Source of the DNA: Candidatus Methylomirabilota bacterium
GTDB lineage: Bacteria > Methylomirabilota > Methylomirabilia > Methylomirabilales > CSP1-5
DNA: 22,294 nucleotides
Direction of reading: 5' to 3'
Assembly: GCA_023249165.1 (NCBI GenBank)
Contig: JAHFDE010000014.1
Span: 1-22,294 of the forward strand
The notes beneath the pieces were generated by a model. The model was given only the letters and a program-made list of their open reading frames with translations, ran no database searches and was not told where the DNA came from. Below are positions 12,326 to 21,089 of this stretch, in pieces (positions within the stretch are counted from its first letter, which is position 1; every line of letters begins with the position of its first letter). The position numbers were made by a program, and so were the translations under genes.

Positions 12326-13744
12326 ATGCATACGAAACGCCTCAACTGTGCAAGCCGCACGTGGCCGGGACGTGTGATCCTCTCGGCCCTGGTGATCGGC
12401 TGTTGGGTGTCCGCCGCAGCGGCCGAACAGGGGCTGGTTCGGATCGATGTGACCATCGGCAAGTCCCAGGTGATCGAGGTCAAGGAACGCTTCGACCGGG
12501 TATCGGTCACCGATCCGAACATTGCCGACGTCTTCGTCATTACCCCAAACCAGATCCTCATTAATGGCAAAGCCGTCGGCGTGACGTCCCTGGTGGTCTT
12601 CTACCCGCAAAAGACCCTCTTCTTCGATCTCGTAGTCCAGACCGATATCGCGCTCCTCCAAGAGCGGCTGAAGCAGATCGCTCCCCGCGACGAAATCGAG
12701 GTGCGCCAGGCGCAGAACGCCATCATCCTGCACGGCGCGGTCACCAGCGACAACCTCGTCTCGTCAGCCGGCGAGGTCGCGTCGGTCTTCACCCCCAAAG
12801 GCAAGGTCGTCAATCTCCTCACCGTGCGGGACGTCAAGCCACAGGAGGTCATGATCCAGGTCCAGGTAGCCGAGGTGTTACGCACGGCCTTGCGCGAGCT
12901 CGGCTTCAGCGCCAGGCTGCTGGGAAGCACGTTCCAGGGCGCCTTCTTTCCCGGCGCCGCCTTCTTCCCGCCGCTTGGGCTGATTGGGGCGGCAGGGAAT
13001 GTTGTGGATACCCCGACGATCCAGTCTCCCGAGATGCAATTCACCGATCTCGCCAACCTCTTCTTCGCTTCTCCAGACCGGGACTTCGCGGGGTTGGTCC
13101 GGGCCATGGCCGAGCGAGATCTGCTCCGGGTGTTAGCCAAGCCCAACCTGGTCACCCAAAGCGGCAAGAAGGCCAGCTTCCTCTCCGGTGGCGAGTTCCC
13201 CTTCCCCGTCTCCCAGGGCGGGGCCACGGCCGGCGCCATCACGATCGAGTTCAAGCCGTTCGGCGTCAGCCTCAACTTCCTCCCCGTGGTCGTGGACGGG
13301 AGCAGGATCAACTTGGCCATCGAGCCTGAGGTCTCGTCGCTCGACTTCGCCCAGGGCCTGGTTTCCGCCGGCTTCCAGGTCCCTTCGATCCGGAAGAGCA
13401 CGGCCTCGACGACCGTCAACCTGCGGGACGGCGAAAGTTTCGCTATCGCCGGGCTCATCAACAATGAGATCCGGCAGGCCGTCGCCAAGATCCCGTTCCT
13501 GGGGGACATTCCCATCCTTGGTGCGCTCTTCCGGAGCGTGCGGTTTAAAAACAACGAGTCCGAGCTGTTGTTCCTCGTGACGGTGAAACTCGTCAAGGGG
13601 GTCCCACCCGGCGACCCGAGGCTCCCGGATCCCACCAAGCTGATGGAGATGACCGAGGAGGAGAAGAGCGAGTTCACGCTGCTGCCGGGGATCCCCGGCG
13701 TCGGCGAGGTTGTGGAGCGCCCCCTCGGCCGGAGCGACCTGTAG
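12326..13744 (+). CDS. cpaC: Tad pilus outer-membrane secretin CpaC/RcpA
   Basis: A 472-residue secretin forming the outer-membrane channel for the pilus. A cleavable signal peptide ends near AAAA33. The N-terminal pilus-secretin domain follows (IDVTIGKSQVIEVKERFDRV, then DPNIADVFVITPNQILINGK), then a BON-like segment around EIEVRQAQNAIILHGAV. The C-terminal secretin domain carries the family signature VLAKPNLVTQSGKKASFLSGG, then VPSIRKSTASTTVNLRDGES and VAKIPFLGDIPILGALFRS. Length and order fit CpaC. I start at ATG 12326, where GGGGAGA precedes a signal peptide; the in-frame ATG at 12278 lies inside cpaB. No CpaD/RcpB or pilotin gene accompanies it in the window. Confidence 0.95.
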   Translation: MHTKRLNCASRTWPGRVILSALVIGCWVSAAAAEQGLVRIDVTIGKSQVIEVKERFDRVSVTDPNIADVFVITPNQILINGKAVGVTSLVVFYPQKTLFFDLVVQTDIALLQERLKQIAPRDEIEVRQAQNAIILHGAVTSDNLVSSAGEVASVFTPKGKVVNLLTVRDVKPQEVMIQVQVAEVLRTALRELGFSARLLGSTFQGAFFPGAAFFPPLGLIGAAGNVVDTPTIQSPEMQFTDLANLFFASPDRDFAGLVRAMAERDLLRVLAKPNLVTQSGKKASFLSGGEFPFPVSQGGATAGAITIEFKPFGVSLNFLPVVVDGSRINLAIEPEVSSLDFAQGLVSAGFQVPSIRKSTASTTVNLRDGESFAIAGLINNEIRQAVAKIPFLGDIPILGALFRSVRFKNNESELLFLVTVKLVKGVPPGDPRLPDPTKLMEMTEEEKSEFTLLPGIPGVGEVVERPLGRSDL

Positions 13745-13765
13745 GCCCAGTGGGCGGAGGCACGC

Positions 13766-14983
13766 ATGAGCCAGTTCCTGCGGGTGATCCTTGTAGACTC
13801 TGACCCCGCCTCGCGCGCCGGCGTGCGGCAGATCCTGCTGGCGACGTCATCGCTGGTGGTGGCCGAGTTTTCGCGTATCGCGGAGGCCGTCGCAGGGGCC
13901 GCTCCCTACCGCCCCGACCTCGTCATCCTGGAGGTCCCCACCGAGCAAGGGGGCAAGGCTCAGGGGGAGTGGCTCTCCGCCATCGAGGAATTAGCCCGCG
14001 CCCTGCCCAACACGGCCATCCTCGCCACCGCGGCCGGCGTATCGGCCGAACTCGTGATCCGGGCGATCCGGGCGGGCACCTTCGATTTCCTCGGCCGCCC
14101 GGTGAAACAGGACGAGCTGCTGGCAGCCCTCGCCAAGATGGCCCGCTTCCACCGGAGAGGTGCGACTGAACATCGACGGGGAAAGGTCGCCTCAGTCTTT
14201 TCCACAAAGGGGGGGGTCGGCGTCACCACGATTGCCACGAATCTGGCCGTATGCCTCGCGGAGAGCACCCCCGGGGACGTGCTCCTGGTAGACCTGGACA
14301 TTCGCCAGTCCGACGTGGCGACCTTCCTGAACTTGCGGCCCACCTACTCCACCCTCGACGCCTTTGAGCACGCCGGACGGTTGGATGAGCCCTTCCTCAA
14401 GGGGCTCCTCACGAAGCACGGGAGCGGGCTCTGGGTGCTCCCGGGGCCGATGCGGATGGAGCGGATCAAGGTCGCCGGCGAGCAGGTCAAGGTTGGCCTC
14501 GAAATCCTTCGCTCCTATTTCGAGCACGTGGTCCTCGACCTCCCCCACGATCTGGATCCCGGCACGATCACGGCGCTCGAGGCCTCTGACGTGATCCTCT
14601 TCCTGGTGAGTCCTACCGTCTCCGCCCTCCGCTCCAGCGCGGCCGGGCTCGCGGCCTTCCGCCACCTCGGGCTCGACCCCAAAAGGATCCGCATCGTGGT
14701 GATGCGCGACGGGACCGGAGACGAGATCACCCTCAGGCACGTCCAGGAAATGCTCGGAGTGTCCATCTACTGGAGGACGCCGAGTGAGTACCCCACCGTC
14801 GTGACGGCGATCAACCGCGGGGAGCCCGTGGTGACGGCCTCCCCGCGGTCGAAGATCGCCAAGAACCTGCGGGAGTTGTCCGACCAGCTTGTCAACGGGC
14901 TGGCATCAGGCGCAGAGCCTGCGCCTGCGCGCACGGCCTTCCGCCTGCCATGGATGCCCAAGGCGATTCGGGGAGGAAAGTAA
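13766..14983 (+). CDS. tadZ: TadZ/CpaE-like ParA-type ATPase with degenerate receiver domain
   Basis: A 405-residue protein that in Tad systems localises the assembly machine to its cellular site. The N-terminal receiver-like domain (about 5-125) has Glu where the phosphoacceptor Asp would be (DLVILEVP). The C-terminal ParA/MinD-like domain starts at about 140 with a deviant Walker A, STKGGVGVTT (146-155): the signature Lys148 is kept, but the canonical Walker Lys is Val153. Altered P-loops are known in the TadZ/CpaE family. The DLDIRQSDVATFLNL segment supplies the Walker A' Asp, and HVVLDLPHDLDP resembles Walker B. ATP binding is possible, but strong hydrolysis is doubtful. It begins 21 bp after the secretin gene and abuts tadA. 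Confidence 0.92.
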   Translation: MSQFLRVILVDSDPASRAGVRQILLATSSLVVAEFSRIAEAVAGAAPYRPDLVILEVPTEQGGKAQGEWLSAIEELARALPNTAILATAAGVSAELVIRAIRAGTFDFLGRPVKQDELLAALAKMARFHRRGATEHRRGKVASVFSTKGGVGVTTIATNLAVCLAESTPGDVLLVDLDIRQSDVATFLNLRPTYSTLDAFEHAGRLDEPFLKGLLTKHGSGLWVLPGPMRMERIKVAGEQVKVGLEILRSYFEHVVLDLPHDLDPGTITALEASDVILFLVSPTVSALRSSAAGLAAFRHLGLDPKRIRIVVMRDGTGDEITLRHVQEMLGVSIYWRTPSEYPTVVTAINRGEPVVTASPRSKIAKNLRELSDQLVNGLASGAEPAPARTAFRLPWMPKAIRGGK

Positions 14984-16345
14984 GTGCGCCTGTTTCGAGG
15001 TCGGCAGGAGAAACCGACGGGAGCCGCTCGTCTGGGAGATTCTGCAGAGAGGCAGGGCCTGGGCGACGGGGCCTACTACGACCTCAAGACCCGGATCCAT
15101 AGCCAGCTGATCGAGCGGATCGATCTCTCGAAGCTGGACCTCCTTCCGCCGGAGCAGGTCCGGCAGCAGATCACGCGGATCGTCGAGGACATGCTGGGGG
15201 AGGAGGAGACCCCGCTCAGCCGGACCGATCGGGACCAACTCGTCCTGGACATCCACCACGAGACCTTCGGGCTTGGGCCGATTGAGCCCCTCATGCAGGA
15301 CCCCACGGTCTCGGACATCCTGGCGAACGGATCACAGGAGGTGTACGTAGAGCGGCGGGGCAAGCTCGAACGCACGACCGCCGTCTTCCGGGACGACGCC
15401 CACCTGCTCCAGATCATCGAGCGGATCGTCTCGCAAGTGGGCCGGCGGGTGGACGAATCCACCCCCATGGTGGACGCGCGCCTGCCCGACGGCTCCCGCG
15501 TGAATGCCATCATCCCGCCGCTCGCCCTGGATGGCCCCGTGCTCTCGATCCGCCGCTTTGCCGTAGAGCCGTTCCGGCTGCCGGATCTTATCGCGTTTGG
15601 GACCCTCACGCCGGCCCTGGCCGAGATCCTCACCGCCACCGTCCGAGCGCGCCTCAACATCCTCATCTCAGGCGGAACGGGGGCCGGGAAGACCACCCTG
15701 TTGAACGTCATTTCGAACGCGATCCCCTCCACCGAGCGGATCGTCACGATCGAGGACTCGGCCGAGCTGCAACTCCAGCAGGACCATGTGGTCCGCCTGG
15801 AGACGCGTCCCCCGAACATCGAAGGCCGGGGCGAGATCACGCAGCGGGATCTGGTGCGGAATGCGCTCCGGATGCGCCCGGACCGCATCATCGTGGGGGA
15901 GGTGCGGGGCCCGGAGGTCCTGGACATGCTCCAGGCGATGAATACGGGCCATGATGGGTCACTCTCCACCGTACACGCCAACTCCACACGGGACGCGATC
16001 TCTCGGCTCGAAACGATGATGCTGATGTCCGGCATCTCCCTGCCTGTCCGCGCGATGCGGGAGTACATCAGCTCCGCGCTCGACATGATCATCCACTTAG
16101 CCCGGCTCAGCGACGGGACCCGAAAGGTCATCCGCGTGACCGAGATCGCCGGGATGGAGGAAGCCGTCGTGACCACGCAGGACATCTTCCTCTTCGAGCA
16201 GGAGGGGATCGACAAAGAGGGTCGCGTCCTGGGCTTCGTCCGGGCCACCGGGGTGCGGCCCAAGTTCGTCGAGCGGCTGGAGAGCGCAGGCATTCCGCTC
16301 GATCCCAAGGTCTTCGATCCGTCCCGGCGACAGGGGGTGCGCTAG
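14984..16345 (+). CDS. tadA: Tad pilus assembly/secretion ATPase TadA (CpaF)
   Basis: A 453-residue cytoplasmic hexameric ATPase of the VirB11/PilT superfamily, the motor of Flp pilus assembly. The N-terminal all-alpha region (about 30-110) is typical of TadA/CpaF. The catalytic core has Walker A SGGTGAGKTT (229-238, Lys236), an Asp-box region IVTIEDSAELQL, Walker B DRIIVGEVRGPEVLDMLQAM and the His-box NTGHDGSLSTVHANS, all intact. The GTG start lies immediately after the tadZ stop with GGAGGAAAG just upstream, inside tadZ. Its stop shares one base with the GTG of tadB, so the motor and platform genes are tightly coupled. Confidence 0.97.
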   Translation: MRLFRGRQEKPTGAARLGDSAERQGLGDGAYYDLKTRIHSQLIERIDLSKLDLLPPEQVRQQITRIVEDMLGEEETPLSRTDRDQLVLDIHHETFGLGPIEPLMQDPTVSDILANGSQEVYVERRGKLERTTAVFRDDAHLLQIIERIVSQVGRRVDESTPMVDARLPDGSRVNAIIPPLALDGPVLSIRRFAVEPFRLPDLIAFGTLTPALAEILTATVRARLNILISGGTGAGKTTLLNVISNAIPSTERIVTIEDSAELQLQQDHVVRLETRPPNIEGRGEITQRDLVRNALRMRPDRIIVGEVRGPEVLDMLQAMNTGHDGSLSTVHANSTRDAISRLETMMLMSGISLPVRAMREYISSALDMIIHLARLSDGTRKVIRVTEIAGMEEAVVTTQDIFLFEQEGIDKEGRVLGFVRATGVRPKFVERLESAGIPLDPKVFDPSRRQGVR

Positions 16346-17298
16346 TGGAGCTGGTTTGGACCATTGCGGGGCTGACGTTCCTGGGGGTCGTGACGCTCAT
16401 CGTCGGGCTCTGGTGGCTCTCGGCCCAGCGCCGGAGGATTCGCGAACGGTTGCGACAGGGCCGCCAAGTCCCCTCCAAGACCGATACGGATCTCCTGCGC
16501 CCGGGTGCCCGCGCGGCGGGCTCGAGATGGGGGGCTGTCGCCAGCCGGATACCGTTCCAGAGGTGGCTCACGGCCCTCACGGAGCACGCGGGCGACAGCG
16601 GAGGGGCAAGCGAGCTCCTCCTCTTGATCGGCATCTATGCCCTCCTGGGAGGGGGCGCGGCCTGGCTGCGCACGGGACGGATCGGGTGGGGAGTGCTCGT
16701 GGCGCTCATCGCGGGCTCCATTCCGGTCTGCCGCCTTTTCTACAGGCGCTTTCAGCGACGGCAACTGTTCGAGAAGCAGTTTCCTGACGCCCTCGACATG
16801 TTGACCCGGTCAATCCGTTCTGGGTTCGCCTTGAGCCAGGCCATCCAGGTGGTCGCCGAGGAGATGCCGGACCCCACCGCCCAGGAGTTCAGGCGCGTCA
16901 CCGAGGAGATCCGGCTGGGGGGTGATCCAGGCGATGCCCTTGCTGGACTTCGGCGGCGCATGCCGACGGATGACACGGAATTCTTCTGCACCGCCATCGC
17001 GATCCAGCGAGGCGCTGGCGGCAACCTGGCCGAGATCCTGGACCGCCTGAGCGAGGTCATCCGTGAGCGCTTTCGACTCCTCAGCCACGCCCGGATGCTG
17101 TCCGCCCAGGCCCGGGCGACAGCGGTGGTCGTGGGGGTGGGCCCGTTCGTCTTCGCAGCCCTCTTCCAGTTCCTGAATCCGGGGTACTTCGACCCGCTCT
17201 TGAATTCGCCCCTCGGCCCGCCCCTGATCGCGGCGGGGCTCGTCAGCGAGGCGATCGGCACCTTCATGATCTGGCGGATCGCGAATATCAAAGTGTGA
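16345..17298 (+). CDS. tadB: Tad inner-membrane platform protein TadB
   Basis: A 317-residue polytopic membrane protein with a T2SF (GspF-like) domain. A membrane helix lies at about 5-25, two near 90-130 and two near 255-312. The cytoplasmic T2SF region (about 140-250) shows the expected QFPDALDMLTRSIRSGFALSQAIQVVAEEM and GDPGDALAGLRRRMPTDD blocks. TadB and TadC form the platform on which the TadA motor acts. The GTG start overlaps the tadA stop by one base. Length and motifs are normal for the family. Confidence 0.94.
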   Translation: MELVWTIAGLTFLGVVTLIVGLWWLSAQRRRIRERLRQGRQVPSKTDTDLLRPGARAAGSRWGAVASRIPFQRWLTALTEHAGDSGGASELLLLIGIYALLGGGAAWLRTGRIGWGVLVALIAGSIPVCRLFYRRFQRRQLFEKQFPDALDMLTRSIRSGFALSQAIQVVAEEMPDPTAQEFRRVTEEIRLGGDPGDALAGLRRRMPTDDTEFFCTAIAIQRGAGGNLAEILDRLSEVIRERFRLLSHARMLSAQARATAVVVGVGPFVFAALFQFLNPGYFDPLLNSPLGPPLIAAGLVSEAIGTFMIWRIANIKV

Positions 17299-17305
17299 GG
17301 TGGCT

Positions 17306-18244
17306 ATGGATCCGGTGACGTATGCGGCCCTCTCATTTCTCGTCGTCGCGGGAGTGTCATGCCTGGTAGGGGTCTTCCTGCTTCGGCGGTGGTTCGCCCT
17401 GCGCGCCGAGCGCCTTCGGCAGCCGTCACCTCCCGCGGCGGTTGCATCCATCCTCCGGTGGGAAGAGGAGGCCCGCGGCTGGCTGGAGCGGGTGCTCGAG
17501 CGCCTGGGTCGGGTCTTTCGGCCCCGCGATAAGATCAGGGTGTCACGGGTGCGCCAGCGCCTCGTCTGGGCCGGCTACCAGAACCCGCGCGCCGTCACCC
17601 TGTTCATCGGCGCCAAGATGGGGCTCGCGATCCTCAGCGGCTATTCCTCCTTCGTCTACGGCGTCACGCGGGCCTTGCCGTATGTCCTGCCGTACTCCAT
17701 CATCCTGGCGGGGCTGGGCTTCTTCCTCCCCAATTACTGGTTACGCAGGCGCATCCGGGCTCGCCAGCGCGAGATCCTCCATGCCCTGCCGAATGTCTTG
17801 GATCTCCTGATGGTGTGTGTCGAGGCCGGCATGGGTTTCGATGCCGCCGTCGCCCGCATTGCAGAGCAGCCGGAAGTGCAGCGGAGCCCCCTTCATCAGG
17901 AAATGCTCCGGATGCACCTCGAGATGAGGGCGGGGCGGCCGCGCGCGGAGGCGCTGCACGCGCTGGGCGAGCGAACAGGGACGGATGAGGTGAAGGCGGT
18001 GGTGGGGGCTTTCATCCAGACGGAGCGGCTGGGCACCAGCCTCGGCAAGACCCTCCGTGTGCACGCCGAGTCGGGCCGGGTGAAGCGCCGGCATCGGGCG
18101 GAGGAGCTGGCCCAGCTGGCGCCGCTCAAGATGCTCTTCCCCACCGCGCTCTTCTTATTCCCGGTCTTCTTTTTGGTGACACTGGCCCCGTCCTTGATGC
18201 AGCTGCTACACGCCATGAAGGGGGTCGCAGGCCAAATAAGGTAA
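17306..18244 (+). CDS. tadC: Tad inner-membrane platform protein TadC
   Basis: A 312-residue partner of TadB with the same T2SF fold. Membrane helices lie at about 5-27, in a pair near 100-145, and near the C-terminus (LFPTALFLFPVFFLVTLAPSLM). The cytoplasmic core includes HALPNVLDLLMVCVEAGMGFDAAVARIAEQ and FIQTERLGTSLGKTLRVHAES, both conserved TadC segments. I use ATG 17306, five bases after GAGG at 17297-17300; the in-frame GTG at 17300 is two codons longer and overlaps that site. It begins seven bases after tadB. Confidence 0.94.
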   Translation: MDPVTYAALSFLVVAGVSCLVGVFLLRRWFALRAERLRQPSPPAAVASILRWEEEARGWLERVLERLGRVFRPRDKIRVSRVRQRLVWAGYQNPRAVTLFIGAKMGLAILSGYSSFVYGVTRALPYVLPYSIILAGLGFFLPNYWLRRRIRARQREILHALPNVLDLLMVCVEAGMGFDAAVARIAEQPEVQRSPLHQEMLRMHLEMRAGRPRAEALHALGERTGTDEVKAVVGAFIQTERLGTSLGKTLRVHAESGRVKRRHRAEELAQLAPLKMLFPTALFLFPVFFLVTLAPSLMQLLHAMKGVAGQIR

Positions 18245-18263
18245 AGGGAAAGGGGAAGGACAG

Positions 18264-18842
18264 ATGAAGACGAAGATTGTGATCGGCTTGGCGGCACTGG
18301 CGGGGCTGACAGGCACTGCCACGATAGCAACGGCGCAGGATGTGATCGCCGAAGTCCGAACGTGGACGGGCGAATCGTGGCGGCTTAGCCAACCCTCCCT
18401 CGAAATCTTTTACACGATCATGCCCAAGATGCCCGAGGAAGAGGCCCCCCCTGCGGCGAAGGAGGGGGCCGTCGCGCAGGCGGTCCAGATGACTGGCCCG
18501 GTCTCGAGCCTAAAGACCGCTTTCGAGAAGAAGCCGGAACCGCTGCAGGGTCACGACCGGACAGATGTGGTGACCCTTTCCCGGCACGGGGTCGAGACGC
18601 AGATCCCGCTCTCCAACATCCGCACGCTGCAATTCGTCCGACAGCCGGCTCAGCAGGGCCTGCTGCCCCCCTACGTGACCCACTTCCGCTACTCGGCCGT
18701 GGCGGAGCTGGTGGACGGGTCCCGGGTCGAGGGGGATTACGTGAATCTGGGTACGGCGGTCCTGCGGGGGCTGACGCCAATGGGACGCGTGGACATCCCG
18801 TGGACCGAGGTCGAGAACGTTCGTTTCAAGGAGACACCGTAG
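18264..18842 (+). CDS. Secreted protein of unknown function in the Tad locus
   Basis: A 192-residue protein with a clear cleavable signal peptide (KTKIVIGLAALAGLTGT to ATAQ, cut near residue 25), preceded by GGGGAAGG. I do not recognise the family. The mature part has a Pro/Glu/Ala-rich linker (about 55-95) and two related beta-rich segments: DVVTLSRHGVETQIPLSNIRTLQF, and later ELVDGSRVEGDYVNLGTAVL followed by GRVDIPWTEVENVRF. The 'basic/acidic strand, then IPxxxIxxxxF' pattern suggests a duplicated small beta-barrel. It sits between tadC and tadG, in line with both, so a periplasmic role in pilus assembly or anchoring is a fair guess but only a guess. Confidence 0.75.
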   Translation: MKTKIVIGLAALAGLTGTATIATAQDVIAEVRTWTGESWRLSQPSLEIFYTIMPKMPEEEAPPAAKEGAVAQAVQMTGPVSSLKTAFEKKPEPLQGHDRTDVVTLSRHGVETQIPLSNIRTLQFVRQPAQQGLLPPYVTHFRYSAVAELVDGSRVEGDYVNLGTAVLRGLTPMGRVDIPWTEVENVRFKETP

Positions 18843-18880
18843 CGAGCAGGCGGATGGGTAAGGGACGGAAGGAGCGAGGG

Positions 18881-20170
18881 ATGAAGGGTTGGAGGTTTAG
18901 GAATCAGCAGGGGACTGTGCTGGTCTTTACGCTCATCGTATTGGTCTTCCTCCTCGTCATGGGGGGACTTGCCATCGACCTCGCCTATCACGCCTCTACC
19001 AGAGGCGAACTCCAGCGGAGCATGGATGCTGCCGCGCTGGCCGGGGCGGGGAAGCTCGGCTTCAACGACACGGTCTTCCCAGTCGCCCGCCAGTTTGCAC
19101 AACAGTATGGCGCCTTGAACCCCTACCGGGTCGGACCCGTTACTATGAACCTGAATGACGCAAACGCCTCTACCGGAGATATCGTCCTGGGGATCTGGTG
19201 CCCTCCTGGGGATCCGAGCGTCTGTCCTGGGAGTCCGAGCCCCTGTCCTGGGAGTCCGAGCCCCTGTCCTGGGAATGCGGGACTCTTCTATCCATGTCTG
19301 GATGGCACGCGGGTCAACGCCGTCAAGTGCCAGTATGGTACCACGATTCCCACGTCGTTCCTCGCGCTTTTGGGCTTTACCACGCTGCCGGTGGCAGGAT
19401 GTGCGATCGCCACCTCAAACCCCCCCGCGAGCCCGCCGGAGGACACGTGCGTCTTCCCGATTGGGCTCAGTGATTGTGCCTTCACCGACGCTGGAGCCTT
19501 CACCTCGCAGGGATGCGGCGTGCCGATCAGCTTCATCTCGAGCAGCGGTCAGTCACCGGGCGCTCCCCCCGGCACGAACACGGCGGCCTGGGTAAATCTC
19601 GACGGTCAGGGGACACCGAGCGGGAGCTATCTCAGGCAAGTAATCAACGCCATGGCGAATGGCACGTGTCCGCCCTCTACACTTGAAGTGACTGATCCGG
19701 TCGGGACCAATAACGGCATGATCCAAAATGTGATGGACACCCTGGAGCCGATCTTCGTGAACAAGTATAGGACCTCCGGTACGATCGAGTTAGAGAACGC
19801 CTCTGGCGAGACTGCTTATTCAGGGCCGGGGTGGGAGGTCTATGTCCCGGTTCTCAACACGAGCGAGAACGGCGGGTGTCCACCACGGGCAATTAATGGC
19901 ACCCACGAGATCATTGGCTGGACACGGTTCGTCATGACGCAAGTCATCAACCGTGGCCGGTGCGCTGTCACGAACCGCTACGCCGGGAACGCTTGGGATC
20001 CGCTGTGCCCTCCCCCGAACGGGACCGGCACTAGTCAGACCATTCCTCAAAATTCCGGAGCGTTTCGCGCGATCTTCGGCTACTACGGCTGCGAGCTGGA
20101 CCCGGCTCCTCCGAATCCAACCCCGGCGCCACGATCGGCGCTCGCGACAAGGCTCCGGCTGGTGCAGTAG
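18881..20170 (+). CDS. tadG: TadG-like pilus assembly protein with Cys-Pro repeat region
   Basis: A 429-residue protein with an N-terminal membrane helix (about 13-35) and the TadG/'Tad domain' signature: QQGTVLVFTLIVLVFLLVMG, then AIDLAYHASTRGELQRSMDA and AALAGAGKL. It lacks the Glu at +5 found in processed pilins, as is usual for TadG. The large extracytoplasmic part is very rich in Cys, Pro, Gly and Thr. A heptapeptide CPGSPSP repeat at about 115-133 is encoded by 21-bp tandem DNA repeats. Many further Cys residues suggest disulfides or metal binding. ATG 18881 follows a GGAAGGAG site; ATG 18854 is an in-frame alternative. TadG is thought to support pilus base or surface attachment; the Cys-Pro segment is unusual. 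Confidence 0.85.
   Translation: MKGWRFRNQQGTVLVFTLIVLVFLLVMGGLAIDLAYHASTRGELQRSMDAAALAGAGKLGFNDTVFPVARQFAQQYGALNPYRVGPVTMNLNDANASTGDIVLGIWCPPGDPSVCPGSPSPCPGSPSPCPGNAGLFYPCLDGTRVNAVKCQYGTTIPTSFLALLGFTTLPVAGCAIATSNPPASPPEDTCVFPIGLSDCAFTDAGAFTSQGCGVPISFISSSGQSPGAPPGTNTAAWVNLDGQGTPSGSYLRQVINAMANGTCPPSTLEVTDPVGTNNGMIQNVMDTLEPIFVNKYRTSGTIELENASGETAYSGPGWEVYVPVLNTSENGGCPPRAINGTHEIIGWTRFVMTQVINRGRCAVTNRYAGNAWDPLCPPPNGTGTSQTIPQNSGAFRAIFGYYGCELDPAPPNPTPAPRSALATRLRLVQ
19205..19280 (+). repeat. 21-bp tandem repeat inside tadG (about 3.6 copies)
   Basis: Units at 19205-19225, 19226-19246 and 19247-19267, and a partial unit at 19268-19280, all start CCTGGG. Units 2 and 3 are identical; unit 1 differs at a few bases. 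The length is a multiple of three, so copy changes keep the frame and alter only the number of CPGSPSP heptapeptides. Confidence 0.9.
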
Positions 20171-20175
20171 CGGCA

Positions 20176-21009
20176 ATGACATTGAGGCGAGAGGCAATCT
20201 TTCTTTTTCCCCTTTTCGTCGCCACGATGCTCGCTGGCGGTGGGTGTGCGGCTGCCGGCCTCGCTGCCGCGGGCCCCCTGCTCACCGCTATAGGAACCAT
20301 CAGCAACCGAAGCATTGAGCGGACACTTTCCGCGGACCTCCAGACCGCCTGGACCGCCACGGTGGAAACCTTTAGCCGCATGGAGATCCAGGTTCGGCAC
20401 ACCGATCGAAGTAGGGAAGCGTGGGTGCTCAAGGGGACCGGGGGGACAGTTGAACTGCACGCGGAGCTGGCGCCCGTCACGCCGCGAATGACCAAGGTCT
20501 CTCTCAGGGCAGAGGCAGGAGGACTGCAGGCGGACAAGCGGACGGCGGAGGAGATCCTGAACCAGGTCGCCCTGTCGCTCGAGCGGCAGCCCGCGGTCGC
20601 CGAGCGCGAACTATCCCGCGAGCGGGATACGCTCGCCGAGGCAGTGACCGCACTCCAGGGAGAGGTCCAGCACCTGAGGTCGACCATCCACGCGCAGGAG
20701 GAGAGGCTCGCGCTCCGAAATTCCTCGCCCGAACCAGCGGGGGGAGCAAAGGACGGGCTCTCGCAGGGCTCAGGAATCCTGGTGATCCCTCTGTCATATG
20801 GCATTCCAAGCCTTCCCGGCCCTGTCGACACGCGCGCTTTCCGGGCGGTCCCAGAGCACCGGCCCGATGAGCATGCAGGTGTCCTTGTCCTGGCCGACGC
20901 ACCCCCCGACGCTGAGGTGAGTGAAGAGGGAGTATTGGCGGCTCCGCTGGTTCCGGTGAAGGTCCTGACCCCCGTCCGGCCGCTGGGTGGCAAGCAGACC
21001 GTCCGCTAG
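20176..21009 (+). CDS. Exported coiled-coil protein, DUF3568-like N-terminal domain
   Basis: A 277-residue exported protein. The signal segment ends in LAGGGC24AAAG; this resembles a lipobox, but the -3 residue is Gly, so lipidation is uncertain. Residues 50-135 resemble DUF3568-type small lipoprotein domains (DLQTAWTATVETFSRMEIQV, then TKVSLRAEAGG with a following helix). A charged coiled coil covers about 140-180 (AERELSRERDTLAEAV onward). The tail is Pro-rich with the hydrophobic strand ILVIPLSYGIPSLPGPVD. The gene starts five bases after tadG, so it is in the same operon. Function unknown; it might stand in for the missing outer-membrane or peptidoglycan-linked Tad lipoprotein. Confidence 0.7.
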   Translation: MTLRREAIFLFPLFVATMLAGGGCAAAGLAAAGPLLTAIGTISNRSIERTLSADLQTAWTATVETFSRMEIQVRHTDRSREAWVLKGTGGTVELHAELAPVTPRMTKVSLRAEAGGLQADKRTAEEILNQVALSLERQPAVAERELSRERDTLAEAVTALQGEVQHLRSTIHAQEERLALRNSSPEPAGGAKDGLSQGSGILVIPLSYGIPSLPGPVDTRAFRAVPEHRPDEHAGVLVLADAPPDAEVSEEGVLAAPLVPVKVLTPVRPLGGKQTVR

Positions 21010-21089
21010 CGATCCGGCCGCGAGCGGGGCGGAGGGCGCCTCAGCGATCCTGGGGCGGTATCTAGTCCCGATGATCATGAGAGAACGCG

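Noticed and set aside
12601..13767. 388-residue minus-strand open frame
   Set aside because: It lies entirely opposite the CpaC secretin gene, which has full family motifs; Ser/Arg-rich composition is typical of antisense frames in GC-rich DNA.
15076..16308. 410-residue minus-strand open frame
   Set aside because: Antisense to tadA, whose Walker and His-box motifs are intact.
20031..20993. 320-residue minus-strand open frame
   Set aside because: Opposite the end of tadG and the exported coiled-coil gene; no recognisable domain and no ribosome site that I can see.
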